From the NCBI GenBank assembly GCA_022560025.1, contig JAFISE010000152.1, forward strand, positions 1 to 64,000: a stretch of DNA of 64,000 nt, in the 5' to 3' direction. Source of the stretch: Stagonosporopsis chrysanthemi. Taxonomy: Eukaryota > Ascomycota > Dothideomycetes > Pleosporales > Didymellaceae. Shown piece by piece: positions 20,951 to 32,615 of this stretch; the first letter of the stretch is position 1, and the number at the start of each line of letters is the position of its first letter. Position numbers and translations under genes: made by a program. The notes under the pieces are model-generated. The model worked only from the letters and a program-made list of their open reading frames with translations, did not search any database and was not told the origin of the DNA.

Positions 20951-23900
20951 TGCGGAAAGGGGTTGTGCAGATTGTAATCAGACTTGTTCTGCGTTACTTG
21001 TGTGTTATGTAACGCGTGGCCTGATTGCTGCTTTATCTGACGTTGTGTGGACGTGCGGTATGAGGGCGCATGTACGGATCAATATGCTTTCGAGACAGTG
21101 TCCTGGTTCCTCTACTGTGAGGATCCTGCACGCCACTGGCTTCCCTTTCTCAGCCTTGCGTGTACTACTTCTTTGCAGGACCATCTTACACTTCCTGTTG
21201 AGTAGAATTGTTGCTTTTGTTGTGTGGGTAGAGCCAGTGTAGATTCTCTCCGTCCCAAAGTCAAGGAAGCTGATACCGAGCAGGTTAAAAAAGAGATCAG
21301 TGTTGCACACAGTTCCAGTTTCGCTGACAAAGATACCGCAGATTATGAGCTTTTCTTAATACGTATAAGCACACACTCCTCTAGCCCCGGAACTGATGGA
21401 AGGTGGTTTCCCGGCCAGGGAAGGAATATCCCTTCATTAGGCAGCGATGCCCCCTTATTGTGGTTACCAGTAAACAGCTTATAACCAGGAACTCAGGTTC
21501 CTTCAATCCATCAACTTTTTACCCAACAGGAACCTCATCGCTGCTATTTCAACATTGCTAGGTACAAGGGTAGTGCCGGTGCAGGCTGAACATACGAATG
21601 TTGGATGTCGATGCCAAAAAGACCAATGGAACCTCGTCAGATATTATTAGTATTGACCATTTTAGAAACCTCTAGAAATCTCTGTGGGGCACCTCGTGTT
21701 TTCCAGCCCGCACCGACACCCCCCTTCTGTAACATCCCTCCACGCCCCCAAAAAGCAGTCATAACCAACCCAACTGATTGCGTTCCCGCCCTCAGGCAAA
21801 AAGCACAAAAACATACAACAGCAGGTATTCGCTAGTGGTCACCCACCTAACTACTAATCCGCCGGTACGTTGCTTAAATAGGGCTGAGCGAACGGGAAGC
21901 CTTGTTTTCAACGTCCTATGATCGTATGTGGAAGACGTGATGCTTGCTAATGTATATAATGCTGACAAAAATGGTCTCGTCGACAGCGTACACACCGGAT
22001 AGACGGGGGTTCATGCCGTGTGGGCATTGTGTTTCCAGGACTTTCGGACGACAGATGGATGACACCGGGTGGGCAGCTAGGTTTCCGTGTATCGGTGCCT
22101 GCAGAAATGTATGGACCCTCCCGCCCACGGGACTGATCTACAGCGGCAGCCTCTGACTGGCTACATGATTCTGGGTAGACAGAAGTGACAGTCTGCAGGG
22201 CAGTCTGCAGGGCAGAAATGTGGGCTCTAGCCACTCAGAAGGCTGTCCGCATGCTAGTACCATGGTACGTGTTGACCGTCCCACGGTCATCCCATGGTCA
22301 GAAGGGTCTGCACATTTCTGCAGCCATTATATATGCCCGCCGCGCCTTGCATTCTACAGCGTATTGCGAGTCCTGTTCAGCACGCAGAGTGCGGTATCTA
22401 CACATCCTAGCTTTGTGGTGGAGCAATTTTTGGTGAGCTGCCAATGGATGCAGAGACGTGTTGACTTGTTTTGCGAGCAGACTGGTGCTGCGTGGAGCGA
22501 GCTATGGTCTAGATGTTTTGGTATGGTGCATCGCGCGGTAGCCACGGAATTATGGCATGTATCATTGAGCCTTGTGCATTTTTTCGAGCGATGAGGGGCG
22601 GTGCGTTGGGGTCGATGCTGCTTATATTGTGGCGGATGACTCGGAGTCGTAGTAAAGATCGTCGCGTCTGTATGAGGCTGCTAGATGTTGACATGCTCAG
22701 TTGCACTGTCCCTGCTTGATCAGAAGTATAGCAGTGCCATTTCCTAGCCTTGGGCTGACATGTTCTCCGTACGTTCGATGTAGACAATGTAGCTTGAGTC
22801 TGAGAGCGTGTGGTTGTGCAATCGCCCCGAAGAGTTTACATCGACTTGCGGATCAAGAGGCGAGGTCTCTAGGCTCAGCTTCGAGGATCAACAGCTCGGT
22901 GAAGTGATTTAGCAATACCTGCACAGTGATTAGTGTCAGCACTGTTTCCGTCAGAAGTCATGAGGGAAGTAAGTAGCAAGTATGAGGTGCTACGTTGTAC
23001 ACTGAAGCTCAAAGGGAGCGAAGAAGGTAAAGCCGACAGGCTACAGGCTTAGAGATGTTCAGAGCCATCTTACCATCACAAGTGCTTAGTCTTCGGACTC
23101 AATCTCACTTCTCTGCGGCTGCGGATTGGTGCTGCCCGGCACGACGCGGCACAAAAGTCAAACAACTTAGACGAAAAGTCAATCACGTCCGCCAGATTCT
23201 TCGAGATCATGCCCTGACAGTTGCAAAGAACTCGAGGAGCAAATGCGTTATCCGTGGCTGGAGATCTCGCCTCAGCGCTCAGATTATCAGTCTTTGACAG
23301 TCTGTATGCTACGAAGCGGAGTGGTTTCAGGCACTCGCTCTGGCTGGCTCACACAACGGCCATCACCACTGGCAGGATTCACGCTATTGCTATTTCTCTA
23401 TAGTTTCATCTCGGCGAAGATACCTCGAGCTGACATGAGTGCTTTACAACAGGGAACTTTTGGCCCTGTCTGCCTCCAAGTCATCCGATGGTGCGCCCAT
23501 CTCAACTGTGACTCCGCACGAGGAGCAACAGCAACATCCCACCAAGACGAGCCGCCCAGATGGCCAGCAAGCTTGTGCTCGTCATCAGTGGGTACTGACA
23601 CTCACCTCAGCCGCCTTCAGTCAGTCTCGAACCGCAAATATGCTCAGACCGGAAACGCGATTTGATGTCCCCAACTCTCCCACTATCACCATGACGCGCT
23701 CGGCATACACTCCCGCAGCCACCTCGTAACCGTCGTACTAATCTTCAGTCACGATCACACGCTGACTGCATGATACTCGGCAGCCGTGAACCTATTCTGC
23801 CACACCACGGCAAATCCTCCGACCTCGTACACAGTCGTCAAGCTCGAGCTGCATCGCCGCGATGCCCAGCTATGGCATGCATGACAGGCTCACACACTTG

Positions 23901-26900
23901 GCAAGATCAGACCACTTTGCTGACGCGGGGGTTGAGTTTCAGTATTTCTGTGCAAACGTTTGGCAGCAGATATTACTAATCACCGGGGCGAACCTGAATC
24001 TATGTTTGTGTCTGCATCTGCGGCTGCGTCTGCATGACGCCGGGACAATGATTTCCTCAACGGTGGTAAGTGGAGTGGTAAGACGAGCCGCAAGACGCTC
24101 GATATGGACAGCAACCCCTCTTGTGGGGGATATCGACACGGAACAGCGATCCCTGATATCGATGTAGACTCTGGGCCCTGCAGATCACGGCGGGCTGGCC
24201 GGCTGCAGTTGCGAACCATGTCAGGGATGAATTCCCCTTGGTCTTGAGAGACACAACATGCAGCATCTCGGCACATTGCAATGGACCAAGGAATTATCCC
24301 AGTGACGATCCTGTAGGGGATGTGCTGAGTTGACGCATCTTGCGCGGTGTTCTGCCGCGCGAAGCCAGTCCTTGCTACTCATCAGGCTGGAAAGAGACTA
24401 TTCTGTATTGTTGCGGAACCAAGTGCCCAGTTTTTCCTATGTGTCAACTGTACCCCCGCCCTGATTTCCACCGCAGGCCCGCATGGTAATGTGTGCAGGT
24501 TGCTGCAGTTATTTTTACAATGCACAAGACGCGCATGATGGGTCTGCCACAGCTGATAGTGTTGACTTCAGAAGAGGTTGGTACCTCCGCGCTAGTCCAT
24601 GACTGAGTTCAGCATGGGTGCGATTGTCTCGACGGCCGTAACGACCTGCAGCAGCAGTCTCCTGGTCATTTCAGCGGATGATCACCGGCCACTAGAGCTG
24701 AGCAGCATGTTTCGACGATTTTAGCCCCGCGGATGGCTCCGACGGTCGAAAGTTGGCTGTAGCCCACACTTGTGGCTGATCTGGGTTGACTGCCTGCTCC
24801 ACGTTCATGCAAGGGCCACCAACAAGCTAGATACCAGCGGCTGTATCCATCCAAGGTTTTGACAGACGATGGCGCGATGTTAAAGACCCTCAGGTACAAG
24901 TTCTCCAGAGCTGCGTAACAAGCAAGGCCGCTGTATGCTCCGGTTGTCATAACTGGTGCCGCGAATCTTGCCTCGCGCTCAGGTTCGGCCTCGTATCAAA
25001 CGCTCGAACCACGTGCAGACTCCCCACTTGATCTAGAAGAAAGATTGCACGCATCGGCCAGTAGTCACAAACGAAATAGGAATACTGGTGATGCGAGATA
25101 GCGCTAGTTGCGTGTTGCGTGCATTAACGAAAGACCAGCTCAACGTCTTCGTGCTTGATTCCTCAATGCACTGACGTAAGATGAAGACCCTTCCTGAGCT
25201 CGGAGATGCCGCCGCTGTTACCTATACGTGAAATCCTCGAACAGTCTGGATGTTTCGTCGTCATAACGTTGAGTTTAGCAAGGCTTGACAACGCTCTTTT
25301 GAACGATCATATAAACGATCAGTTTGACCACAGCAGAATATACCTCTGCGGTCACACTTACAAGCTTTTGCGCCTTGCTATGCCTCCGAGGCCACACCTT
25401 ACCTTGTCAAGCTCATAAAAGTATTGACGTGTGTATGTTCGGGACGGCACGTTGTATTGGTGTTGCTTGAAACGTGGTTTCCGTTGCCATTCGTCCCACC
25501 AAAGCAACTCTCATGACGCACTCTCGACTGAAATGGCTGAACTGAGGACAGATACTGATAGTGAAACTGTTGGCTGGCAGGACGCTAAGCATCCTCTGCA
25601 CTATCACAGCCCCTGAGTCGATCGTTAGTGCAAGCTTGCGAGCAATTGCAGAGTCTGATGTGAGGATACTGCTACCAAGGTCACCCGATCTCGTAAATGC
25701 AGGTCCGTTAACATCGAACTGTGCTTTTTGCGGTCGCACAGACCGCGAGCAGGATCGACAGGACTTTTCAAGATGCTCGTGCTTCGCGTTAAAGGGATCA
25801 ACGGTAGTCCTAGACGATCAATCCTGGCACTAAGCGCTAGGGTACCGGATTTTGCCAAATCGCCCAAGATTGACAATAAAGTTTGAAAGGCTGCAAGCAC
25901 AAGCCTTCGCGCCTTCGTGCGAGCCAGCCCGTAGTGAGAAGTATGACTGACACCGTTTGTGGGTCATATCATCTGTAGTGAGTATCGATGGGCGCAGCTA
26001 GTTGTGAGCAGGCATTCATGGCCGCCAAGAACATACACAGACGCATGAACGCCGCAAGGGGACTTCCACCTCGTCAGATGATATGAAACTCGAGGTCTGG
26101 AGGCATGGCTCATGCAGGTTGATGCATGCACCCGGACCGGGCTCTTCAAGTCTCCCGAAAGTGTCTTTATTCTCCTGAACATTATTATGAAATTCTCCGA
26201 GCGGTACTGAGACCCTCGCAGAGGCAACAGTATGCCTCATCTTTGTTAGTAGCAGTAGTAGCATGGTCCGTTTTCCGGTCGCGTGGCGCCCGCAATTACG
26301 CTTTCAGCTACAGGCGTGCGGCCCGAAGCATCCACCCCAAGGTGACAAATGATCTGCCTGAGGGATTGCGGAACCTTGATTCATAGTTCTGTGCCTGGAA
26401 AAGGCTGAACTCACAGGCTCGTGCTGAATACGAGGCATTCATTTCGTTGATGCAATTATTGCAAACACACGTGGTGGGCTAAACGACTGGTACGTACCGA
26501 AACTTGCACATCAATGCCGGCCAGCTTTCCCTGGGATGATCAGGATGGTCGGCTTGGCCATATGTATGGAGCAATAACGTACGAGAGAAATGGAGATCAC
26601 AAGCTGCCACCCCGATAGCGCAACGTCGTGACGTCCAAGGCTGCATGACGATGGTGATCAGCGGCGATAGTTTCGTAAAACGCATAAGATGCAACAGGGT
26701 CCGCAAGTGGATCTGGAGCTGCAAACAAGGTCGAGCATATGTTCCGGTGCTGCACCAGTAGGACTCTGATACCGTTCAGTGCGGATAGTCCGAGACTCGA
26801 CTGGAGCAGAAACCGGGGAAGGCTCGGAACTGACTCAACTCCTACATCGCACTAAGAGAGGCAACAGAAAGAATAACGTCTGTGTTGTGAAGAAATGTGC

Positions 26901-29900
26901 AGAAGCCGAGGCCTTTGAAGCATTTTGCTGCGGCTACGAGGGTGTAGACTCCAATGCTGCAGACCAACCTTCACCGAACAGTGGGTTTTGCCTGGCAATG
27001 ATCGCTCACGCCTGTGTGAGGATTTTTCGAATGGTCGCAGCTCAAGTCGAAGAGGACGGCCTCAGACAGCAGTCGATCTTCATAGGAACAGTCGCGATTA
27101 CCGCTGCTGGAGTTGCATGCGTCCTAAAATCGGGCCGTGTCTGTGATGGCCAACGCCACTACTGTGGTCTGGGCGACTCCCTGCAGCTAACGTGCAGCAG
27201 CAACACTTCGATGATGTCGTGCCATTGAGTGAATACTGTATAACGACTCTGTGTAGCACTTCGATGATGTCGTGCTGTTGAGTGAAGACTGTATAACGAC
27301 GCTGTGTAGCGAGTCTTGCTTGTGCAGCAGCAACACTTTGATGAAGTCGTGCCGTTGAGTGACGACTGTATAACGACGCTGTGTAGCGAGACTTGTGCAG
27401 CTAGCATAGGGCAATTCCCGCGAAAGCGAAGCCGAGAGGCTAGCACTCAAAAAGGCCGTCCGCTGGGTCGTGGGTGGCATTCACCATCTTCTTGTCCAAG
27501 TCGTCGTTTGAAACGGTATGTCAAACTATCGGAGCGGCGGTCAGATCATGGCGGGGCACTCTCCAAGCGGAAGATACATCAGGTGCAGAGGGCGACAAAT
27601 GAAGAAGGATTGACCTCTGGAAGTGGCCGGTCATCGTACGTGTTTTGATTAGAAACGACAGGCACGAAGAGGCCCACCGGTCACAACAAGGAAAAGTAGA
27701 CGAACAAAACCATGGACAAAAAAAAACAATATTTTCCCAAACGAATCCGGCACGAAACAAGCAATAGTGCCATAACCATGGCTGCCGAGTTCAGGCAGCG
27801 AGCACAGATGAAATAGATATAGGTGTTCGGACCTATAATTGCTTCTGTTAAGCATCAAGGAGCAACGATGCTCCCAGCCGTCGCAATGGGGGCGAGTGAG
27901 CATCCCGGGTCGCGCTGCGGCCGTGACTTGTTAGCATACCCGGGCTGCTGCCCGGGTCGCGAGCATCAAACCGAAGTTTATGTCAACGTCCATCCGACTG
28001 AGCATTGTTCATTCAATGGCATGCCCGAGTGTGTAATTTGCGACGTTCTTGTGTGCCGAGATTAGACGAGAGCTGGTCACATCCGACAACGAGGACGCAG
28101 ACGCAGCAGGAGCTGATGCTGGCTCGGAAGGGGCAGGCGAATAGTATGGTTAGCCAGAAGAGGATCCTCTGCGATCCGCAAACAGCTAGGCGTGTGGCTG
28201 CGGCGGCGGGGATGGCCCTGGCAGCACATCACTGCCACGACTCGTGCGTCGTGAGCGATGAATTTGGTCGATCTACTGGATGTAGGTACATGTATTTGCA
28301 GCTGAGCCACCCAGTGCAGGTCAACCTAGACTCGCCTCTGATACCATCAGGGAAACGCGATCGCTCTTCGGCTGGATGGTGGAGCTGGAGAGCGGACGAG
28401 TCCACGTGCCTGACCAAGAGCGACTGTCGAGGTGGTGGCCATGGCTAAGGCATGGAAGACGGCAGCTCTCGCAGGCATCCTGGATCTTGATCCTCAACGG
28501 TCAAGGATGCAGTAGCGTCAATGCATGATGACTAATCAGCTGATCCTATGCAGCAGGCCATCTTCGCAGCTGCAGCTCCCTGGCACAAGGGCACAACGGT
28601 CGCGGTCGCAGTCCCAGTTGCAGTGTCGTCACTCACAGCCCAACGCTAGATTACCTGTCATATGCCGAGCCAGCACGCTGCAGCGTCGTGCAATAATCTG
28701 TTGCTGCTTAGGGCATGGGGCCGGTGGAGCAAATAGTGTCATAGGGCAGAGCTGCGGCCGTGCGGGGCTTGCTGATCATGAATGGGTGGCATTTCCCGCC
28801 GCGACCGAGCTCACCGCCGCAGCTGAGGTTACCCAAAACGTGGGAAGTGCATCTGCGCACCTCGAGGCTCGGGCAGCGAAGCTGGAGGCTTGTTGCCAGA
28901 TGATCTGCTCTGGCAATTGCGGACGTCGTTCACGGGTCACGATACGCGAAACGCTGCTTGCGCGCTCATGTGTGACGGCCGTGCATGAACATAGATTCAC
29001 ACTCTGTGGACAAGCACGGTCGCTCGGTCGTTCTTTCCCGGCTCCAGACGACGCTAACTGCTTTGGCTGCGTTCCAAGAAAGAGAAGGACACTATACCTC
29101 GACGTTCCAGAGCCGGCCACCCTCGCGGAGCTCGCTGAGCAGAAAAGCGCGGGCATATGCGCAGCCCAGCATCGTGCATGCTGGCTGGGGTCTTGGGGAG
29201 CAGCCTGCTGACAGCCGCGGGGAAAGCGTTTCCGCAGCATCAACAACGACTGTCAGCAACCGGGGAAGCAGACGCGAGCGGGTGAAACATAGCGCGTCGT
29301 CCCGGCTCCGCGCATGTTAACCCTGTCGGCGCCGACCTCGCATTCTATTCCGCTGAGGGCTGAAGGCAGGCTGGTCTCGCTCGGGAGCGGAATGGCATCC
29401 AAGCGCGCCATGCTTGTTGCGACTCCAAGAGCCCACGAAAGAGCGATGAGCCTGTCCGGCGCGCATCCCTCGGCTGGGCCTGGCTGCTCCGCATTGTACG
29501 AACCCGAACTCGAGCCACGGGCACGACGGCCACTCTGCGGCCACGGCAGCCCTCGCTTTCCATGTGCGAGCTGGGTACCACTGCGCTGCTAGGTTCAATG
29601 CGCTACGCGTAGCTGTTCTTGGAAGCATAGCGTTACTGCCGCAGCAGTGCAGGAGACGAAGGGGACTGGGGACTGCCTCATCTGCGTCCGCTGTCCAGGA
29701 ACATGAAGCTTGCGCTGTTTGCTTAGCCGTCAAAGACCGGCCGGCATGGACGCTGGAGTCATGGGCCTCCACCTAGCCGTGCATGGTGCGGTTGTGAGAG
29801 TGGAGAGCGCGCAGCAAGCGTCGCTGAGCCGCGTCGATCGTCTCAAGGGCCAGAACCCACAAACGAGACGGGACTGGCGGCGAACATCCCCAGCAGGGCT

Positions 29901-30439
29901 GCCTCATGTTCAAAGTCTCCCCTTCACAGTCTAGCAGGGGCCCTGAGCAGGGGCGATCGTTACGCTACTCCTCGCCAGCAACTGTCGGCCAGCCCAAGCA
30001 GGTAAAGCCAGCCCAAGCCGCCAGCAATATAGCGTCTCGTAGTCGCAAAAGCACGCTGCATCTCCCTTTTGGATTCTGACCACTACGTACTGATCTTCGT
30101 CGCTACTGTCGCATCTCGTGCATGTCCCCTCACGCTTCACTTGCCACAACGACTTGTCTCCCAACCAGGAAACGTCCAATTTCTCCGAGCGCCCCATCCT
30201 AGACTGTCAGGGCCAGGAGTAGCGTCCTCTCGCGTGGTTACGGGACCATGCCTGCTTGCTGAAGCCGCCGTCGCCCTTGCCACTACTGCTCCCCTTTTAT
30301 TAGATCGTCCAGGGCCCGCTTGCTTTCACAAAAACGTAGCCTTGCAATACGCCGACGCGATCAACACCCAGTCCCTGACCCAATTCACTTGACCACCCTG
30401 CGGCACATCCGCTCCCGTCAGTTTCCCTCTTAACACTCG
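20951..30439. other. Gene desert upstream of the WOPR regulator
   Basis: About 9.5 kb in which no frame longer than 230 codons, no multi-exon chain and no known motif could be supported on either strand. Base composition is balanced, with GC-richer parts (about 28.5-29.7 kb). There is no AT-rich, TpA-rich character of RIP-mutated transposons, no terminal repeats and no transposase or reverse-transcriptase motifs. Coding-like fragments that hop between frames occur near 23.2-24.0 kb. A tandem repeat lies at 27.19-27.40 kb, and CCCGGGTCGCG units recur at 27.90-27.97 kb. The position directly before a Wor1/Ryp1-type gene suggests a long regulatory region, perhaps with non-coding transcripts. Confidence 0.5.
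27192..27402. repeat. Three-copy tandem repeat, irregular 54-76 bp units
   Basis: Each copy carries CACTT(C/T)GATGA(T/A)GTCGTG, then TTGAGTGA, then ACTGTATAACGAC and CTGTGTAGC. Copies begin near 27204, 27258 and 27334. The outer two are also preceded by GTGCAGCAGCAA. Copies differ by a few substitutions and by loss of the leading block in the middle copy. Confidence 0.85.
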
Positions 30440-30491
30440 GTACGTGCGCTGTCCTACTACTACATCAAGAAACGTCTGACCTTCTCTCCAG
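30440..30491 (+). other. Probable 5'-leader intron of the WOPR gene
   Basis: The stretch begins GTACGTGC and ends in CTTCTCTCCAG, with a fungal-like length of 52 nt. It lies in pyrimidine-rich sequence upstream of the WOPR start codon. Inferred from splice signals only. Confidence 0.4.
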
Positions 30492-30604
30492 CCTCACTAT
30501 CTCGCCTTGCTCTCAAGCAACTGTCCAGGACCAATCGAACAAACGACTGTAATCTGTCTGATCATACTGCTACCCCGCATTGAGATCCCCCAGTCTGTCA
30601 AGTT

Positions 30605-30655
30605 GTAAGTAGCTCCATGCAACAGCTGCGAGGTACAAATACTAAGAAACTATAG
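30605..30655 (+). other. Probable 5'-leader intron of the WOPR gene
   Basis: The stretch begins GTAAGTAG, has TACTAAG about ten bases before the end and closes with CTATAG: near-ideal fungal donor, branch and acceptor signals over 51 nt. It lies 190 bp upstream of the start codon, so the transcript very likely begins well upstream and the leader is spliced. Confidence 0.6.
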
Positions 30656-30845
30656 TTATTCTTCTGCTGGCATACATCGTCGACTTCACTGCACACACCA
30701 ACTTTCCTGACCCATCGACCTCAAGGACTAGCAATCCTCGATGCACTGTTAGGCCACCGCTTTTTAATTAGCCATTGGAGATCTACACTTGGAACCCGAG
30801 CTTGATCGGACGACTTTTTAAAATCACTTTCCATTCCCGTCCCTC

Positions 30846-32615
30846 ATGTTGCAGGGTATCAGGGCCCCGACTTTAACGATGCCGCCATATGGACACGACC
30901 TGTCCATCGGTGGGGTATCGAAGGCGGGCAATTATGGCGATAATTGGACCTGGCCTCACCAATCTTCCGCACATCAGCCAGCGTATACCAATATGTTTGA
31001 CCCGACAGTGTACGCCAATGCAAACTTCGCGTCTCACCTACAACCACCTTCACGTGTACAACCACGGCACCATTCCATTGCAACGTCTCATGTCCTTTCA
31101 ACAGGAACCGCAACGCCTCCACCACCCAGGCATCAAGTGGCAGGAAACATGGTCAAAGCACAACCAGCCTTCAAACCAACATGGACCGGATTCCTTGATA
31201 CTACAAAAGATGCCATGACGATCGTGGAAGCTGCCTTACAGGGTCGCTTGAACCACATCAGCCGTCGGCCTCACGACAAAGAACGAGCAGAGATGCTTAC
31301 CTCCGGGACTGTCCTCGTCTATGAAGAGAACGCTTCTGGTATTAAACGATGGACCGACGCCGTCCACTGGTCACCGAGCCGAGTCATGAACAACTGCTTG
31401 ATATATCGCCAGCTAATGCGAGCTCTCAAACCTGAGGAGAAAAAAACCGCTTTGAATCCTTCTTGTGGTACGAAGCGCAAGCGTAAGGAGAGTGCTGGGC
31501 CTTTGATCACCAAAACCGGCGACAACGTCAACAATTCGGATGACGAGTACGAGAACCCGTCCTTTGATGGAACACTCTTAGGCGAGTCCGACGCTGCGGG
31601 TAAAGTCTACGCCAACTTTGCACAAAGCCTCACGCCCGATCAGCAACGACGTTTCTGCGGATCTCTTATCGACAGCTACGAGTTCAAAGAGGGTGGCCTG
31701 ATGAAGAAGACCATTTCCGTGAAGTACCAGGGCACCCACCACCACGTTATATCTTACTACAGCCTCGAGGATGTAGTGAGCGGCAAGCTCAAACGTCCAT
31801 TCCAGGATCCGCGTCTTGAGAATGTGCAACCAAGGCCAGAACTTCTCACCGGTTGGAAGGTCAGCCTTGAAGACGAAGAAAGCAAAGACCTGCCCCTTAT
31901 TGCGGGCTACTCTCAGCATATTCAGCATAGCCATGTCCAACACCATGCTATTGCAGCTGTAACACAAGGAATTGGCCCGCACGGAATGATCCAGACTCAT
32001 GGCCCACCCCACTTACAGGTACCGCAAGTATCCGAATACTGGCATGGTGCACATGTCCAACAGCATTACGCGTCTCCTCAATCAACCACACCGCACACTG
32101 CGCCTTCACAGCCATATCAGTATTCCGCTCAGCCACCACCGACACAACAATACGTCCAGCCACATTCTCCTCAGCCTTACCCGTCCCCGCAGTCCTCGCA
32201 TCAATCATACCCTGCACCGCCGAGCACTACTCAGCAATATGCACCACACTCACAGCCCAACCGACACTATTCGCTTGATCAACAGTCGTCCATGGGATCT
32301 CACTACGCTCATCAGGTAGGAGCACCTCATTACGCGACATCGCATCACTCCCAGCCCACACCACCACCATCTGTACCTCAGTATGCGGGCCCCTCGGCTC
32401 AGACTTTTGATGTACAGGTTCCTGTTCCTCAGAGTGCGGCTACAGCTCAGGCACCACCTTCGAACTCGGTCTCGCAGCATGACCCTCAACGAAGAGCATC
32501 TGCTCCCGTGGCTCTTCAACACTATCCTCAGCCGCAGTACCATTCCGCTCCGCCCCATCCAGCAGCGTACTACGTGGAAGATGCTAAATATCCACCCCAC
32601 ACGCAAGGTTACTAG
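30846..32615 (+). CDS. wor1: WOPR-domain transcription factor (Wor1/Ryp1/Sge1 family)
   Basis: DNA-binding master regulator of the family that controls white-opaque switching in Candida, yeast-phase growth in Histoplasma and effector or conidiation programmes in plant pathogens. A single exon codes for 589 residues. WOPRa spans about residues 110-192, with LNHISRRPHDKERAEM, YEENASGIKRWTD and WSPSRVMNNCLIYRQL. WOPRb spans about 260-326, with SLIDSYEFKEGGLMKKTISV, KYQGTHHHVISYYSLEDV and FQDPRL. A basic KRKRK (210-214) between them is a likely nuclear signal. Residues about 355-589 are rich in Gln, Pro, His and Ser, the prion-like tail usual in this family. RRPHDKER and YEENASGIKRWTD place it in the Wor1 branch rather than Gti1/Pac2. 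An alternative start is the ATG at codon 12. No gene is seen for 10 kb upstream. Confidence 0.92.
   Translation: MLQGIRAPTLTMPPYGHDLSIGGVSKAGNYGDNWTWPHQSSAHQPAYTNMFDPTVYANANFASHLQPPSRVQPRHHSIATSHVLSTGTATPPPPRHQVAGNMVKAQPAFKPTWTGFLDTTKDAMTIVEAALQGRLNHISRRPHDKERAEMLTSGTVLVYEENASGIKRWTDAVHWSPSRVMNNCLIYRQLMRALKPEEKKTALNPSCGTKRKRKESAGPLITKTGDNVNNSDDEYENPSFDGTLLGESDAAGKVYANFAQSLTPDQQRRFCGSLIDSYEFKEGGLMKKTISVKYQGTHHHVISYYSLEDVVSGKLKRPFQDPRLENVQPRPELLTGWKVSLEDEESKDLPLIAGYSQHIQHSHVQHHAIAAVTQGIGPHGMIQTHGPPHLQVPQVSEYWHGAHVQQHYASPQSTTPHTAPSQPYQYSAQPPPTQQYVQPHSPQPYPSPQSSHQSYPAPPSTTQQYAPHSQPNRHYSLDQQSSMGSHYAHQVGAPHYATSHHSQPTPPPSVPQYAGPSAQTFDVQVPVPQSAATAQAPPSNSVSQHDPQRRASAPVALQHYPQPQYHSAPPHPAAYYVEDAKYPPHTQGY

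Noticed and set aside
24666..24950. 94-codon minus-strand frame beginning MTTGAYSGLACY
   Set aside because: Single short frame without neighbours, motifs or splice partners.
26779..27228. 149-codon plus-strand frame (…FCCGYEGVDSNAADQ…)
   Set aside because: No ATG at its start and no splice-linked upstream exon; its 3' end runs into the tandem repeat at 27192. Possibly chance or relic.
28525..29211. 228-codon plus-strand open frame in the desert
   Set aside because: It lies in GC- and CpG-rich sequence where stops are rare, is overlapped by a 156-codon minus-strand frame and a third plus frame, has odd Cys/Arg/Ala composition and no recognisable motif.
21000..30400. Idea that the desert is a transposon graveyard or centromere-like block
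   Set aside because: No AT-rich or TpA-rich bias, CpG is common, no long terminal or inverted repeats, no polymerase or transposase motifs in any frame.
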